In this document: piece by piece, positions 23,831-32,064 of the stretch
How positions within the stretch are numbered: the stretch's first letter is position 1
Layout: every line of letters begins with the position of its first letter
DNA from: CBDFLS01 sp965249185
Lineage (GTDB): Bacteria; Chloroflexota; Dehalococcoidia; Lucifugimonadales; Australimonadaceae
NCBI GenBank assembly: GCA_965249185.1
Contig: CBDFLS010000002.1
Location: forward strand, 1,612,001-1,676,000
Reading direction: 5' to 3'
DNA: 64,000 nt
Notes under the pieces: generated by a model
What the model was told of the DNA's origin: nothing
Database searches by the model: none
What the model saw: the letters and a program-made list of their open reading frames with translations, nothing else
Position numbers and translations under genes: made by a program

Positions 23831-24384
23831 CGACTGTATGGACGCAAGAGGCGGACGCACGGTTACGGGACTATCTTGCGTCACACGAGTTGGCCGACGG
23901 CATTGGGACGGAGGAGTCGGCCTGCTCAGTCGCGGCGATCAACCTAGCGCTCACTGCGAAGGTAACGGACACCATCCCGATGTGTATGTCCGAGGTTATC
24001 GGTGAATGGATGATCGTCGTCCAAGACGCGATGCCTTCGGAGATGCGCAACTCGTCGGGGTGGAAGTGTTTGCTGCCGATGGCCGCTGGCACGGGCCGTG
24101 AGAGGGAGGACGTGCGGCTAGCTCTGGTCATGGATTGGATGTGGGGGACGGTGCTCCCCGATTTACAGAGCGTAGCGGATCAGGGCGGCTTCGGCACCGA
24201 GTGGCGGACGATGTGCATGGAGGAGTCTCCCGGCGCGGCCTGGGCCGCCAGGCACGCCGCCTGGGCCACCAGGGATGCCGCCAGGGCCGCCGCCTGGGCC
24301 GCCGGGGACGCCGCCTGGGACGCCGCCTGGGAGCGGTACGACCCTGTTGGGCTGTTGGCGCGGTTGGTGGCGGAGACGGAATAG
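23827..24384 (+). CDS. Phage protein with an Ala/Trp repeat tail
   Basis: 185 aa from ATG 23827, overlapping the previous stop. The first ~130 residues are unassigned. The C-terminal part is a tandem repeat of AAWAARxA-type units (AAWAARHAAWATRDAARAA...), typical of some phage hypothetical proteins and expected to be helical. The DNA there is a GC-rich gccgcctgggccgcc-type repeat. The stop TAG overlaps the GTG start of the methyltransferase. Confidence 0.65.
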   Translation: MTTVWTQEADARLRDYLASHELADGIGTEESACSVAAINLALTAKVTDTIPMCMSEVIGEWMIVVQDAMPSEMRNSSGWKCLLPMAAGTGREREDVRLALVMDWMWGTVLPDLQSVADQGGFGTEWRTMCMEESPGAAWAARHAAWATRDAARAAAWAAGDAAWDAAWERYDPVGLLARLVAETE

Positions 24385-25058
24385 TGGCTAAACTCCTTGA
24401 CCTCTTTTGTGGTGCTGGTGGAGCAGCAGTTGGCTATCACCGTGCAGGCTTCGACGGGATAGTGGGCGTGGACATCGTGTCCCAGCCCCGGTACCCGTTC
24501 TCCTTCGTCCAGGCAGACGCCTTGGAGTTCGTCGCTGAGTACGGTCATGAGTTCGACGCGATTCATGCAAGCCCGCCGTGTCAATACTACTCGCGTCTTC
24601 GTTTTCTACCGTGGTTGAAGGACAAGGTCTACTGGCGGTCGATACCACCAACAAGGGACGGGCTGAACTCGACAGGCAAGCCATGGGTGATCGAGAACGT
24701 CGAGGATGCGGGATGGGACATGCTGGACTCGTTCACATTGTGTGGGAGGGCGTTTGGGCTTCCCATATTTCGGCACAGACGGTTCGAGACGAGCAATCTA
24801 CCAATGTGGTCGGTTCCACATATGAAGCACGCCAGTGTGATCGTGCCAGGACGCGCGTCTTTAGCGAAGCGTCGCCACGGGATGGTTGGCATCAACGCTT
24901 GGGGTGGCCCGGCGGGGCACCAGGGAGGCGTAGAGCGCCATAAGGCGGCAATGGGCATCGATTGGATGACTGGTGATGAACTCGCCCAGTCCATACCGCC
25001 GGCCTTTACGGAGTTTATAGGCAGGCAATTGCTCAGGGATAAGGCTGACCATGCGTAG
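24384..25058 (+). CDS. DNA (cytosine-5) methyltransferase
   Basis: 224 aa from GTG 24384. Motif I LLDLFCGAGGAAVGYHRAGF (AdoMet binding), motif IV ASPPCQYYS with the catalytic Cys, motif VI-like WVIENVEDA, and the C-terminal motif ..IPPAFTEFIGRQLL. The target-recognition region is short, so this is a compact phage-type Dcm-family enzyme. No cognate endonuclease is adjacent, so it is likely an orphan that shields phage DNA from host restriction. Confidence 0.9.
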   Translation: MAKLLDLFCGAGGAAVGYHRAGFDGIVGVDIVSQPRYPFSFVQADALEFVAEYGHEFDAIHASPPCQYYSRLRFLPWLKDKVYWRSIPPTRDGLNSTGKPWVIENVEDAGWDMLDSFTLCGRAFGLPIFRHRRFETSNLPMWSVPHMKHASVIVPGRASLAKRRHGMVGINAWGGPAGHQGGVERHKAAMGIDWMTGDELAQSIPPAFTEFIGRQLLRDKADHA

Positions 25059-25242
25059 ATGCTTTACGTGCAAGAAGGCATTCCCGGATGCCTACGCGCT
25101 GGAGTACCGGCGGCGTCCGGCCTTTGGAGACAGGGCTCTTGAGTGCATCGCCTGCTGCATGAGGCGGGAGGAAGAGGAACGAGAAGGCCCAGAGTTTCCC
25201 CATTACGTCGGCTGGGACGGCCAGGAGCACGGGGAGTATTAG
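25051..25242 (+). CDS. Small zinc-finger-like protein
   Basis: 63 aa, overlapping the end of the methyltransferase gene. Two Cys pairs (RCFTCKKAF and ECIACCMRR) about 30 residues apart could hold one zinc. The rest is highly charged. Part of the early operon; function unknown. Confidence 0.55.
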   Translation: MRRCFTCKKAFPDAYALEYRRRPAFGDRALECIACCMRREEEEREGPEFPHYVGWDGQEHGEY

Positions 25243-25244
25243 AG

Positions 25245-25430
25245 ATGACTGACAAGCTAGGTTACAGCATCAAGGAAGCTGCCGAGTCCCTGAGCATCAG
25301 CGCCTGGAAGCTGAAGGAGGAGATGTACCAGGGGCGGATTCGATATATCAAGATCGGTACGCGGGTAGTGATACCCCGGTGGGCCTTGGAGGAGCGGCTA
25401 CGGCCAGAAGAGGCGCAACCAGTGTTGTAA
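25245..25430 (+). CDS. Excisionase/MerR-like helix-turn-helix protein
   Basis: 61 aa from ATG 25245, two bases after the preceding stop. LGYSIKEAAESLSISAWKLKEEMYQGRIRYIKIGTRVVIPRWALEE is the winged-helix pattern of HTH_17/excisionase proteins. Could be the recombination directionality factor of the integrase or an early regulator; a second protein of this type is at 39322-39522. Confidence 0.7.
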   Translation: MTDKLGYSIKEAAESLSISAWKLKEEMYQGRIRYIKIGTRVVIPRWALEERLRPEEAQPVL

Positions 25431-25450
25431 GGGGAGGAGAAGAGCGAGAA

Positions 25451-25762
25451 ATGGCTATCTGCTTCTATTGCAGCTTAGACCGTGACATGGCTGTTGCATC
25501 GCTGCTAGACACGATGCAACGACACGAGCCGCCGGACCAAATGGTGGCGTGGCTGGTGGACTGTTGCCCGCATTGCCGCGAGGACGTAGGCCAACGGTTC
25601 TCGGCCTACGTCCGGAACTCAAGGTGCAAGGAGGAGCCTAATGCAAGACGCCGACGTCAGGGTACGAGAATTGACAGCCGAGTTGGCCGAGAGGTTGGTC
25701 AACATCGAGGACGCGCTGGGAAGCCTCCGAGAGGAGGCGGATCGAATCCGATTGGAACTTAG
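25451..25762 (+). CDS. Small Cys-rich phage protein
   Basis: 103 aa from ATG 25451. CFYCSLDRD... and VDCCPHCREDVG give two CxxC-type pairs. The last ~40 residues are basic, low in complexity and overlap the next gene by 122 nt, so the functional part is probably the first 60. GGGGAGGAG lies upstream but far (14 nt or more). Confidence 0.45.
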   Translation: MAICFYCSLDRDMAVASLLDTMQRHEPPDQMVAWLVDCCPHCREDVGQRFSAYVRNSRCKEEPNARRRRQGTRIDSRVGREVGQHRGRAGKPPRGGGSNPIGT

Positions 25763-26072
25763 GTGTCGGATCGAAGCCGAAGGTGGAACCGAGTTGCCTT
25801 GCGAGGGCTTCAAGGTAGCCCTTGAGACTGGCAGCCCCACCTACGACTACGGTCTGCTAGTGGCGCTCAAGGAACGGCTGCCGGATGACGAACTCAATAA
25901 GGCCTACTCGCCAGCCTACCAAAGGCTCATGGACGTGCCTGAGAAGTGGGACGGTCGGGTCTTAAACGGCCTAGAGCGTCGGTTTGGCGGCGAGATCGCT
26001 GGGATCATCCAACACGCTCGGATCCCAGGCCATATGAAGGTTGTCGTGCAGCGAAAGGAGGGAGGCCAATGA
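25641..26072 (+). CDS. Phage protein with N-terminal coiled coil
   Basis: 143 aa, AAGGAGG 7 nt before the ATG. Residues 1-50 form a long amphipathic helix (RVRELTAELAERLVNIEDALGSLREEADRIRLEL); the remainder is globular. It lies directly upstream of, and overlaps, a recombination-type gene, so a nuclease-inhibitor or single-strand-annealing partner role is possible but not shown. Confidence 0.6.
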   Translation: MQDADVRVRELTAELAERLVNIEDALGSLREEADRIRLELRCRIEAEGGTELPCEGFKVALETGSPTYDYGLLVALKERLPDDELNKAYSPAYQRLMDVPEKWDGRVLNGLERRFGGEIAGIIQHARIPGHMKVVVQRKEGGQ

Positions 26073-26920
26073 CACTAGCACGCAGGGAAGAAAGCACGGA
26101 CATTACCCATCTGCCGCTACCGGAACAGGTATTGGAGTTTCAGACGCGGTGCGCCAATGCGCTCATGGGTGTGATTGAGCAACAAAAAGGCAACAAGAAT
26201 CCATTCATGGCCATGATAGATGGGAAGAGATTCTTGACCTTCGAGAGCTGGCAGACCATCGCTCGGTTCAACGGCTGTCACGTCTTGGTCGAGTCCGTCG
26301 AACCCATCATAGAGGACGACCAGATCATTGCGTACAAAGCCTGGGCCTCGGTTGTGGATGGCAAGGCCGGAGCAGTCCGGTCCCGGGCCGAGATGGAGTG
26401 TGGGCTGACAGCCTATCCCACGCAAGGAAAAGAAGGCCGTGAGAAGCACAAGGCCGCCAAGAGTGCGGCCCAGACTTGGGCTGGCGCTAAGGCCTGCCGC
26501 ATGGCCTTCAGCTTCGTCGCGGTCCTGGCGGGCTTTGAAGCGACCACTGCCGAGGAGATGCAGATATCAGGGGATGAGGAGGTCCTTTGCCCCATTCACG
26601 GTGAGGCCTTCTTCAAGCGCGGCAGGATGAAGGTGCATGGCCACAAGAATGGCGATGGCTCGTGGTGCAACTTCAAACCCGCCCTGTTTAATGATCGGCT
26701 GCGAGCGGCTGCGGTTGCTGTTGAGTGGGACAACCTTAGGCTCAACGATTATTGCAAGGCCGAGTACGGCAAGACGTGGAGCGGGCTTGGCCCTCATGAG
26801 TGTATATCCCTTATCGGGTTCCTTGAGGACATGCTTGGCTCTGTGGACCCGCAGGAGCCCATGGAAGTGGCAGAGCAACTAGGGGTTGAACAGCGGCCAG
26901 TTATGCCGCTGGGAAGTTGA
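26069..26920 (+). CDS. Phage recombination-associated protein (tentative)
   Basis: 283 aa from ATG 26069 (ATGA overlap). A conserved-looking core KRFLTFESWQTIARFNGCHV..., then SAAQTWAGAKACRMAFSFVAVLAGFEATTAEEM, resembles phage proteins that neighbour RecT/Rad52-like annealing genes. The C-terminal half has a zinc-finger-like C..H..H..C set (LCPIHGEAFFKRG...DGSWCNF). I cannot assign an activity from sequence alone. Confidence 0.5.
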   Translation: MTLARREESTDITHLPLPEQVLEFQTRCANALMGVIEQQKGNKNPFMAMIDGKRFLTFESWQTIARFNGCHVLVESVEPIIEDDQIIAYKAWASVVDGKAGAVRSRAEMECGLTAYPTQGKEGREKHKAAKSAAQTWAGAKACRMAFSFVAVLAGFEATTAEEMQISGDEEVLCPIHGEAFFKRGRMKVHGHKNGDGSWCNFKPALFNDRLRAAAVAVEWDNLRLNDYCKAEYGKTWSGLGPHECISLIGFLEDMLGSVDPQEPMEVAEQLGVEQRPVMPLGS

Positions 26921-26924
26921 TACT

Positions 26925-27098
26925 TTGGCTTCATCTGTTGCCGACAAACTTGCGCCCTATACCGACCAAGAGCTGGCCACAATGCTCAATGAGCACGGCT
27001 TAATGTGGACTGCTCGGCACTTCAACATAAGCAATGGAGCGTTGAACTGGAATCTGATGAAAAGGGGCATCCGGCACCAATGGCAAGCCACCCATTAA
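26925..27098 (+). CDS. Small helix-turn-helix protein
   Basis: 57 aa from a TTG at 26925 (GGGAAG 7 nt upstream), just after the previous stop. YTDQELATMLNEHGLMWTARHFNISNGALNWNLMKRGI is an HTH-like helix pair, similar to short phage regulators that recognise DNA. Confidence 0.5.
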   Translation: MASSVADKLAPYTDQELATMLNEHGLMWTARHFNISNGALNWNLMKRGIRHQWQATH

Positions 27099-27133
27099 AA
27101 ACGTGTGGGGGGGTTATTTCTGAAGGCACTTCG

Positions 27134-27466
27134 GTGGCCAAAATCGCTCAGAGGCCGGCGTTGGAGCTTATGACCGAGAAGGACTTCCTACAGATGGTCC
27201 GAGACGCTGCAAAAATGTTGGGGTGGTGGTCTTACTTTACCTGGACCAGCATCCACTCGCCCCGGGGTTTGCCTGACCTGATCCTGGTCAAGCCTGGTAG
27301 GGGCGTGGTATGGGCCGAACTGAAATCCGAGAAGGGCAAAGTCTCGGCGTATCAAGAGGACGTAATGGCGACCCTAAGAGCTGCTGGGCAAGAGGTTTAC
27401 TTGTGGCGACCGAGTGACTGGTCCGAAATCGAGGCGGTGTTGCAAGGCAAAGTCAGGTGTATGTAA
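27134..27466 (+). CDS. VRR-NUC domain nuclease
   Basis: About 110 aa. The VRR-NUC core is plain: FLQMVRDAAKMLGWWSYFT, SPRGLPDLILVKPGRGVVWAELKSEKGKVSAYQ (PD..E.K catalytic set) and AGQEVYLWRPSDW. Phage VRR-NUC proteins act on branched DNA during replication. The start is uncertain: GTG 27134 has GAAGG 7 nt upstream, while ATG 27170 and ATG 27080 are also in frame. Ends in a TAATG overlap with the next gene. Confidence 0.85.
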   Translation: MAKIAQRPALELMTEKDFLQMVRDAAKMLGWWSYFTWTSIHSPRGLPDLILVKPGRGVVWAELKSEKGKVSAYQEDVMATLRAAGQEVYLWRPSDWSEIEAVLQGKVRCM

Positions 27467-28371
27467 TGGCATGGATTGAGGTACATCAATCGCTTCCGAC
27501 GCACCGCAAGACGTTGTTGGCTGCCAATATTCTGAAGGTGCCTAGTGCCCTCATCGTCGGATATCTGGTTCGGCTGTGGCTATGGGCACTAGACAACGCC
27601 TCGGAAGGGGTACTAGCTGATGACCCCGCGCTCTTCAACATGATCATCGGCTGGAGGGGCCGGGGGAGCCTGCTACACGCCCTTACCGAGGCGGGGTTCC
27701 TAGAGCGCAGTGACGGGACCATCACCATCCACGACTGGTACGACTACGCGGGCAAGCTGGGCGACCAGCGAGAACTGCGGCGAGTGAGCAACAAGGATGC
27801 ACAAGCGAGGCGGCGTCAGCGCTTACAGTCAGCACCCGTTACCGGTGGCACTGCTGGCAGTCAGCGCTTAGTCAGCGCTGAGAATGATGACAGTCAGCAC
27901 CCTACCCTACCGTACCCTACCGAACCTAGGGAAGAAGAAAAAGAACCTCCTAAAGGAGGCGTTGTATTCACAACGCTGCGGGAGTGGCAAGAGCACATAG
28001 GCACAGTCTCAGGAAAGGGCAAAGTCATAGGAGTGCTCATGCAAATGCTTAAGACCCACTGGAATGCTCCTGTCTCAGGCGACAAGGTGGCTGGGCTCTT
28101 GACCCAGACGGGAAACGACGCTGGTTACGCCGCAAAAGTGCTCTGGCAGGCGATGGCAGAGAATCCGGCTGGTGATCTGGTGCAGTATGCGATGGGGATA
28201 GTTAGCAGGACAAAACGTAGCGATGGGAGGGAAGAACGTGGAAAGTTTGGGAACCATCCTCAAGCGAATCGCAACGGACAGTCAGCAGGAGAGAGTTGGG
28301 CCGCTGCTTGGCGATTCGCACAAGAGGCCCGAGCTCGTCGAGAAGGAACCGACCTGCCCACAGTGCCGTGA
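27466..28371 (+). CDS. Phage replication protein, DnaD/replisome-organiser-like
   Basis: 301 aa from ATG 27466 (overlaps the previous stop). The N-terminal winged-helix-like region (WIEVHQSLPTHRKTLLAANILKV, GRGSLLHALTEAGFLER) is usual for phage origin-binding replication proteins. A Pro/Glu-rich linker (about 150-170) and a helical C-terminus follow. The helicase-loader gene comes next and overlaps it, the classic organiser/loader pair. Confidence 0.75.
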   Translation: MAWIEVHQSLPTHRKTLLAANILKVPSALIVGYLVRLWLWALDNASEGVLADDPALFNMIIGWRGRGSLLHALTEAGFLERSDGTITIHDWYDYAGKLGDQRELRRVSNKDAQARRRQRLQSAPVTGGTAGSQRLVSAENDDSQHPTLPYPTEPREEEKEPPKGGVVFTTLREWQEHIGTVSGKGKVIGVLMQMLKTHWNAPVSGDKVAGLLTQTGNDAGYAAKVLWQAMAENPAGDLVQYAMGIVSRTKRSDGREERGKFGNHPQANRNGQSAGESWAAAWRFAQEARARREGTDLPTVP

Positions 28372-29068
28372 CATGGGATGGGTGCGTGTCGAAGTCGATG
28401 TGGGCCATCCGGACTTCGGGAAGGCATTGGCTTGCCCAGGATGCTGGGAGCGGCGACAGCAGCAGCAACTGATGACTCATCGGCGGCACTTAGGCCCAGC
28501 TCTTCAGGCCATGACCTTCGAGTCGTTGAAAACCCGCGCTAATCTCGACAACGAGCAGCTGGCATGGTGGGGTCAGATGGTCAGCGCCTGCAAGGCCTAT
28601 GCAGCGGGTGAGTCCCCAGCTCCCTGGCTGGTGCTAGGGGGCTCCAAGGGCTGGGGGAAGACTCACCTGGCCGTGGCGATAGTCAACGCCCGGTACGCTT
28701 CTGGAAAGCAGTGGGGGATATTCTTGACTGTGCCGGACCTACTGATCGAGTTGCGAGCGGGCTTTCAGGACAACAGCTATGAAGGCCGGTTGACGCTGCT
28801 TCGTGCTGCGCCACTGCTTGTACTGGATGACCTTGGCGTGGAGTACCACCGGCACACCAATGGCAACGAAGGATCGTGGGCGGAGGAGCAGCTATATCTA
28901 GTCTTGAATCACCGCTACCTACACCAGATGGAGACGGTGGTGACGACCAACGTGCAGCTTGACCGATTGGACCCTCGCTTAGCTGACCGTCTGCTGGACT
29001 CTGGCACGGGCCTAGTCCAGGTATGGGCGCGAGACCTGCCCAGCTACCGGAGCGGGATGACCTGGTGA
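28238..29068 (+). CDS. DnaC-like helicase loader ATPase
   Basis: About 276 aa. Start GTG 28238 is preferred because GGAGGGAAG lies just before it; the ATG at 28223 would put that purine run inside the gene. An N-terminal zinc knuckle (TCPQCRDMGW...CPGCWERR) is followed by an AAA+ core with Walker A GGSKGWGKTHLAVAI and Walker B PLLVLDDLGVE, and TTNVQLDRLDPRLADRLLDSG (sensor region). It loads the host replicative helicase at the phage origin. Ends in a TGATG overlap with the next gene. Confidence 0.9.
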   Translation: MESLGTILKRIATDSQQERVGPLLGDSHKRPELVEKEPTCPQCRDMGWVRVEVDVGHPDFGKALACPGCWERRQQQQLMTHRRHLGPALQAMTFESLKTRANLDNEQLAWWGQMVSACKAYAAGESPAPWLVLGGSKGWGKTHLAVAIVNARYASGKQWGIFLTVPDLLIELRAGFQDNSYEGRLTLLRAAPLLVLDDLGVEYHRHTNGNEGSWAEEQLYLVLNHRYLHQMETVVTTNVQLDRLDPRLADRLLDSGTGLVQVWARDLPSYRSGMTW

Positions 29069-29238
29069 TGGTGGAAGAAACGCGAAAGCCGAGTGGGTGG
29101 TGCATGCGCTGCCAGATATGGGGGGAGATCGACTCGGCTCGCGATATCGTGATGAAGAATGGCAAGCCGGCGGTAACAGGGGCTTGCGTAAGTTGCGGGG
29201 CGTGGATACACGCACTAGGCAAAAGGAGATACCAGTGA
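29068..29238 (+). CDS. Small zinc-ribbon protein (DUF5679-like)
   Basis: 56 aa. WCMRCQIWGEIDSARDIVMKNGKPAVTGACVSCGAWIHAL is the two-CxxC ribbon with a conserved KNG.PAV.G.C centre seen in DUF5679. Its ATG overlaps the loader stop. Probably nucleic-acid binding. Confidence 0.7.
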   Translation: MVEETRKPSGWCMRCQIWGEIDSARDIVMKNGKPAVTGACVSCGAWIHALGKRRYQ

Positions 29239-30431
29239 GCACTGTATCGCCGCGTAATCGGATTAGAGAGTTACGGATGGTCAAGGCGCGAGCACTCAAA
29301 GCCGACCCGCGTAACTGGCGCAAGCACCCCAAGGCGCAGCGGGACGCTCTCCAGGCCATGCTTGATCGCGTGGGCTGGGCTGACGCCGTAATAGCTCGTG
29401 AGACGCCAGAGGGTCTTGTACTTGTGGATGGGCACCTGCGAGCAGACCTCGATGCCAACGCCGAGGTACCCGTGCTGGTAGTGGACTTGGACGAAGCCGA
29501 GGCTGGCCAGGTGCTCGCTACCCTTGACCCACTCGCGGCGATGGCGGAAGCAAACACTGAGGCGCTGTCGAAGCTCCTCCAGGAAGTCACGGTGCCGATA
29601 GACCTCGGCGACCTGTTCCCGACACTCCCAGGGCTGGTGCCTGAGCCACCGCCTGCACCTGACGACGTGGTGGAGCCTGTGGCCGACCCCGTTACGAAGC
29701 GGGGCGATATCTGGCAACTAGGACGGCATCGGCTCATGTGTGGGGACGCGACAAATGCGGAGGACGTGGCGCGGCTGCTTGATGGGGCCAAGCCAGACTG
29801 CATCTTGACTGACCCGCCGTACAGTAGTGGAGGCTTTCAGGAAGCGGGGAGGTCAGCGGGAAGTAAGGGGTCAGACGCTGTCTATAAGCCCATCGAGAAT
29901 GACCGGCGCTCTACCCGTGGCTACATGGCCCTGATGAAGCAGATTCTCAGCGCAGTCACGCCGGTCGATGTGATCTACGTTTTTACTGGTTGGCGGATGT
30001 GGGTCAACCTGTTTGATGTGGTTGAGGGGTCTGGCCAAGGCGTGAGGTCAATGATCGTATGGGACAAGGGGACGCCAGGCATGGGTATGGGTTGGCGGGC
30101 TCAACATGAGCTGATTCTTTGTGCTACGCGCCAGAATGGATTGTGGAAACGCCATATGGGAGCACAAGGGAACGTTATCACGCTGCCAAGACAGGCAAAC
30201 GAGTTGCACGCGACGCAGAAACCGGTTGCGCTGCTTGAGACTATCCTCGCAACCACCCCATTTGCTGAGATGGTTTATGACCCCTTCGTTGGCTCTGGCA
30301 CCACCATCATCGCCGCCGAGCGGCAGGGCCGCATCTGCTATGCCATGGAGATAGACCCTGGCTACGTGGACGCCGCGGTGAAGCGCTGGGAGGCATACAC
30401 GGGGGAGAAGGGGGTGAGAGGTGGCAGCTAA
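29235..30431 (+). CDS. ParB-like nuclease domain fused to a DNA methyltransferase
   Basis: 398 aa from GTG 29235 (AAAGGAG 6 nt upstream). Residues about 10-120 are a ParB/Srx-type domain (DPRNWRKHPKAQRDALQAML, LVLVDGHLRADLDAN). Residues about 150-395 are an N6-adenine/N4-cytosine methyltransferase with motif IV DPPYSSGG and, at the end, VYDPFVGSGTTIIAAERQGR plus CYAMEIDPGYVDAAVKRWE (motif I). This fusion is common in phages near the terminase genes and modifies phage DNA. It is the second methyltransferase in the prophage. Confidence 0.92.
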   Translation: MSTVSPRNRIRELRMVKARALKADPRNWRKHPKAQRDALQAMLDRVGWADAVIARETPEGLVLVDGHLRADLDANAEVPVLVVDLDEAEAGQVLATLDPLAAMAEANTEALSKLLQEVTVPIDLGDLFPTLPGLVPEPPPAPDDVVEPVADPVTKRGDIWQLGRHRLMCGDATNAEDVARLLDGAKPDCILTDPPYSSGGFQEAGRSAGSKGSDAVYKPIENDRRSTRGYMALMKQILSAVTPVDVIYVFTGWRMWVNLFDVVEGSGQGVRSMIVWDKGTPGMGMGWRAQHELILCATRQNGLWKRHMGAQGNVITLPRQANELHATQKPVALLETILATTPFAEMVYDPFVGSGTTIIAAERQGRICYAMEIDPGYVDAAVKRWEAYTGEKGVRGGS

Positions 30432-30816
30432 ACCCTACAAGTTCACTGCTCCAAAAAGAGCGCTAGTCCTACAGGCCATAGCGGAGGGTAAGACTCGCAC
30501 AGCTGCTATGGAGGCGGTCGGGCTCCATCGTTCGGCACTCTCCCACACTATGAAGCGGGACCCTGAGTTCGCCGCACTGATCGAAGCGGCAGAGATGCCG
30601 GTCCACGAGGCTGTTGAGTCAGCCCTGCTTAAGTCTGCCATGAGCGGCAACGTCACAGCGCAGATATTCTATCTCTGCAACCGTCAACCAGACCGCTGGC
30701 AGCATGTCAATCAGGTGCGTGTGGACACCAAGGTGGATATACACGTCGGGGCGGAGCAGGCGCTACAGGCGAAGATCATGAGCATGGCCCAGCTAGCAGA
30801 GCCAGAGGAGGAGTGA
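30421..30816 (+). CDS. Putative terminase small subunit
   Basis: 131 aa, GTG start overlapping the previous gene. An N-terminal homeodomain-like HTH (RALVLQAIAEGKTRTAAMEAVGLHRSALSHTMKRDPEF) and a helical C-terminus, the layout of small terminase subunits that recognise packaging sites. Three small genes separate it from the large subunit. Confidence 0.65.
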   Translation: MAAKPYKFTAPKRALVLQAIAEGKTRTAAMEAVGLHRSALSHTMKRDPEFAALIEAAEMPVHEAVESALLKSAMSGNVTAQIFYLCNRQPDRWQHVNQVRVDTKVDIHVGAEQALQAKIMSMAQLAEPEEE

Positions 30817-31379
30817 TGAACCTAGCTGACCTACAGAAAGAGGCCCACGGCATCGCCAAGGAGCACGGCTGGTGGGACCAGGAGCGCACCTTCGGCGACT
30901 GCATCGCGCTGGTGCATAGCGAGCTGAGCGAGGCGCTGGAGGCGTATCGGGACATTGGGCTTGCCACCGAGAATCCTGTCCGCAAAACGGTTACCGGGGA
31001 AGTCCTGTACGAGCGGCATCTACACAAGCCCGAAGGCGTCGCGTCCGAGCTGGCCGACGTGGTGATCCGGGTGGCGGACATGGCGGAGTTTTACCGCGTG
31101 CGCTCCCCGTGGCAATCAGAACCTTATAAACCAGCAAGTCATAGGGATATGAGTTTCGGCGAGTGGATTACAACTTGCCACTCTGCACTAGACACCGTTT
31201 GGGGAGACGCCTGTGTCTATGACGTTCCGTCACGAGCGACGGACACCAGTCTTTGGCACTTCTTGAATACCGTCCAACGCATGGCCGCCCACTACGGCAT
31301 CGACCTGGACGCGGCTATCGCCGCCAAGATGGAGTATAACCGGACACGGGAGTACAGGCACGGAGGGAAGGCGCTATGA
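30813..31379 (+). CDS. MazG-like nucleotide pyrophosphohydrolase
   Basis: 188 aa. Typical all-alpha NTP pyrophosphatase motifs: TFGDCIALVHSELSEALEAYRD (first E..E pair) and VASELADVVIRVADMAEFY (second, E/D..D). An insertion with Trp/His-rich sequence follows, and the C-terminus is AAIAAKMEYNR...YRHGGKAL. Phage MazG proteins hydrolyse nucleotides, possibly (p)ppGpp. The C-terminal tail reappears in the next gene. Confidence 0.85.
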   Translation: MMNLADLQKEAHGIAKEHGWWDQERTFGDCIALVHSELSEALEAYRDIGLATENPVRKTVTGEVLYERHLHKPEGVASELADVVIRVADMAEFYRVRSPWQSEPYKPASHRDMSFGEWITTCHSALDTVWGDACVYDVPSRATDTSLWHFLNTVQRMAAHYGIDLDAAIAAKMEYNRTREYRHGGKAL

Positions 31380-31615
31380 AGGAGGCTAGGGGATATCGTC
31401 CCGTTACCGTTGTAGCTAAGGTGACGCTGGGTGGGTTCTGGGCCGACACTGAGGAGCTGGATGCCATGAGTAACGCTGAGGTGCTGGAACTGATTCACGA
31501 AGACATTACGGCATTTTTGGAGGAAGCGGAATGGCAGATTGAGCGGGAAGGGCGTACTGAAGTAATGGAATACAACCGGGGCAGCAGTTACCGGCACGGA
31601 GGTAAGGCGCTGTGA
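31376..31615 (+). CDS. Small phage protein sharing its C-terminus with the MazG-like protein
   Basis: 79 aa, ATGA overlap at both ends. The body (YRPVTVVAKVTLGGFWADTEEL...ITAFLEEAEWQ) is unassigned. The last residues, MEYNRGSSYRHGGKAL, copy MEYNRTREYRHGGKAL of the upstream gene, and the DNA there is alike too. Confidence 0.6.
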   Translation: MKEARGYRPVTVVAKVTLGGFWADTEELDAMSNAEVLELIHEDITAFLEEAEWQIEREGRTEVMEYNRGSSYRHGGKAL

Positions 31616-32064
31616 GGCTTGAAGGCTTCATACGCGAGAGTAACAGGATCGAGGGTTTGCACCACGACCCGACCGAGGGTGAGATCAACGCGCATGCGGC
31701 GTTTCTGGCGCTGCGGACCGTCACGGTGGCCGACATGGAGCTGTTCGTCGCTCGCGTGCAGCCGGACGCGGCGCTGAGGCGGCGGAAGGGCCAGAACGTA
31801 TGGGTCGGGAACCATAGACCGCCACCAGGAGGGCCGGGGATCGAACCGGCCCTCAGTGGGCTGCTCGAGGACGTGGACCGGAGTTGTCACTACGTGTATG
31901 ACATCCACTGCCAGTATGAGTCGCTCCATCCATTCACAGACGGCAACGGGCGGTCGGGCCGCGTGCTGTGGCTCTGGATGATGGGTGGAATAGAAGCTGT
32001 CCCACTGGGATTCCTTCATACGTTCTATTACCAGGTGCTGGATAATAGGAGGACTGGCGGATGA
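31612..32064 (+). CDS. Fic/Doc family protein (AMP transferase type) with inhibitory helix
   Basis: 150 aa, GTG start overlapping the previous stop. The active-site motif is complete: HPFTDGNGRSGR (HPFx[D/E]GNGRxxR), about residues 105-116. Near the N-terminus SNRIEG fits the (S/T)xxxE(G/N) inhibitory motif that blocks the ATP site in self-inhibited Fic proteins. Such enzymes usually add AMP to a target protein. A Fic gene between MazG and terminase suggests a phage tool for altering host physiology. Ends with ATGA and an AGGAGG serving the next start. Confidence 0.85.
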   Translation: MRLEGFIRESNRIEGLHHDPTEGEINAHAAFLALRTVTVADMELFVARVQPDAALRRRKGQNVWVGNHRPPPGGPGIEPALSGLLEDVDRSCHYVYDIHCQYESLHPFTDGNGRSGRVLWLWMMGGIEAVPLGFLHTFYYQVLDNRRTGG

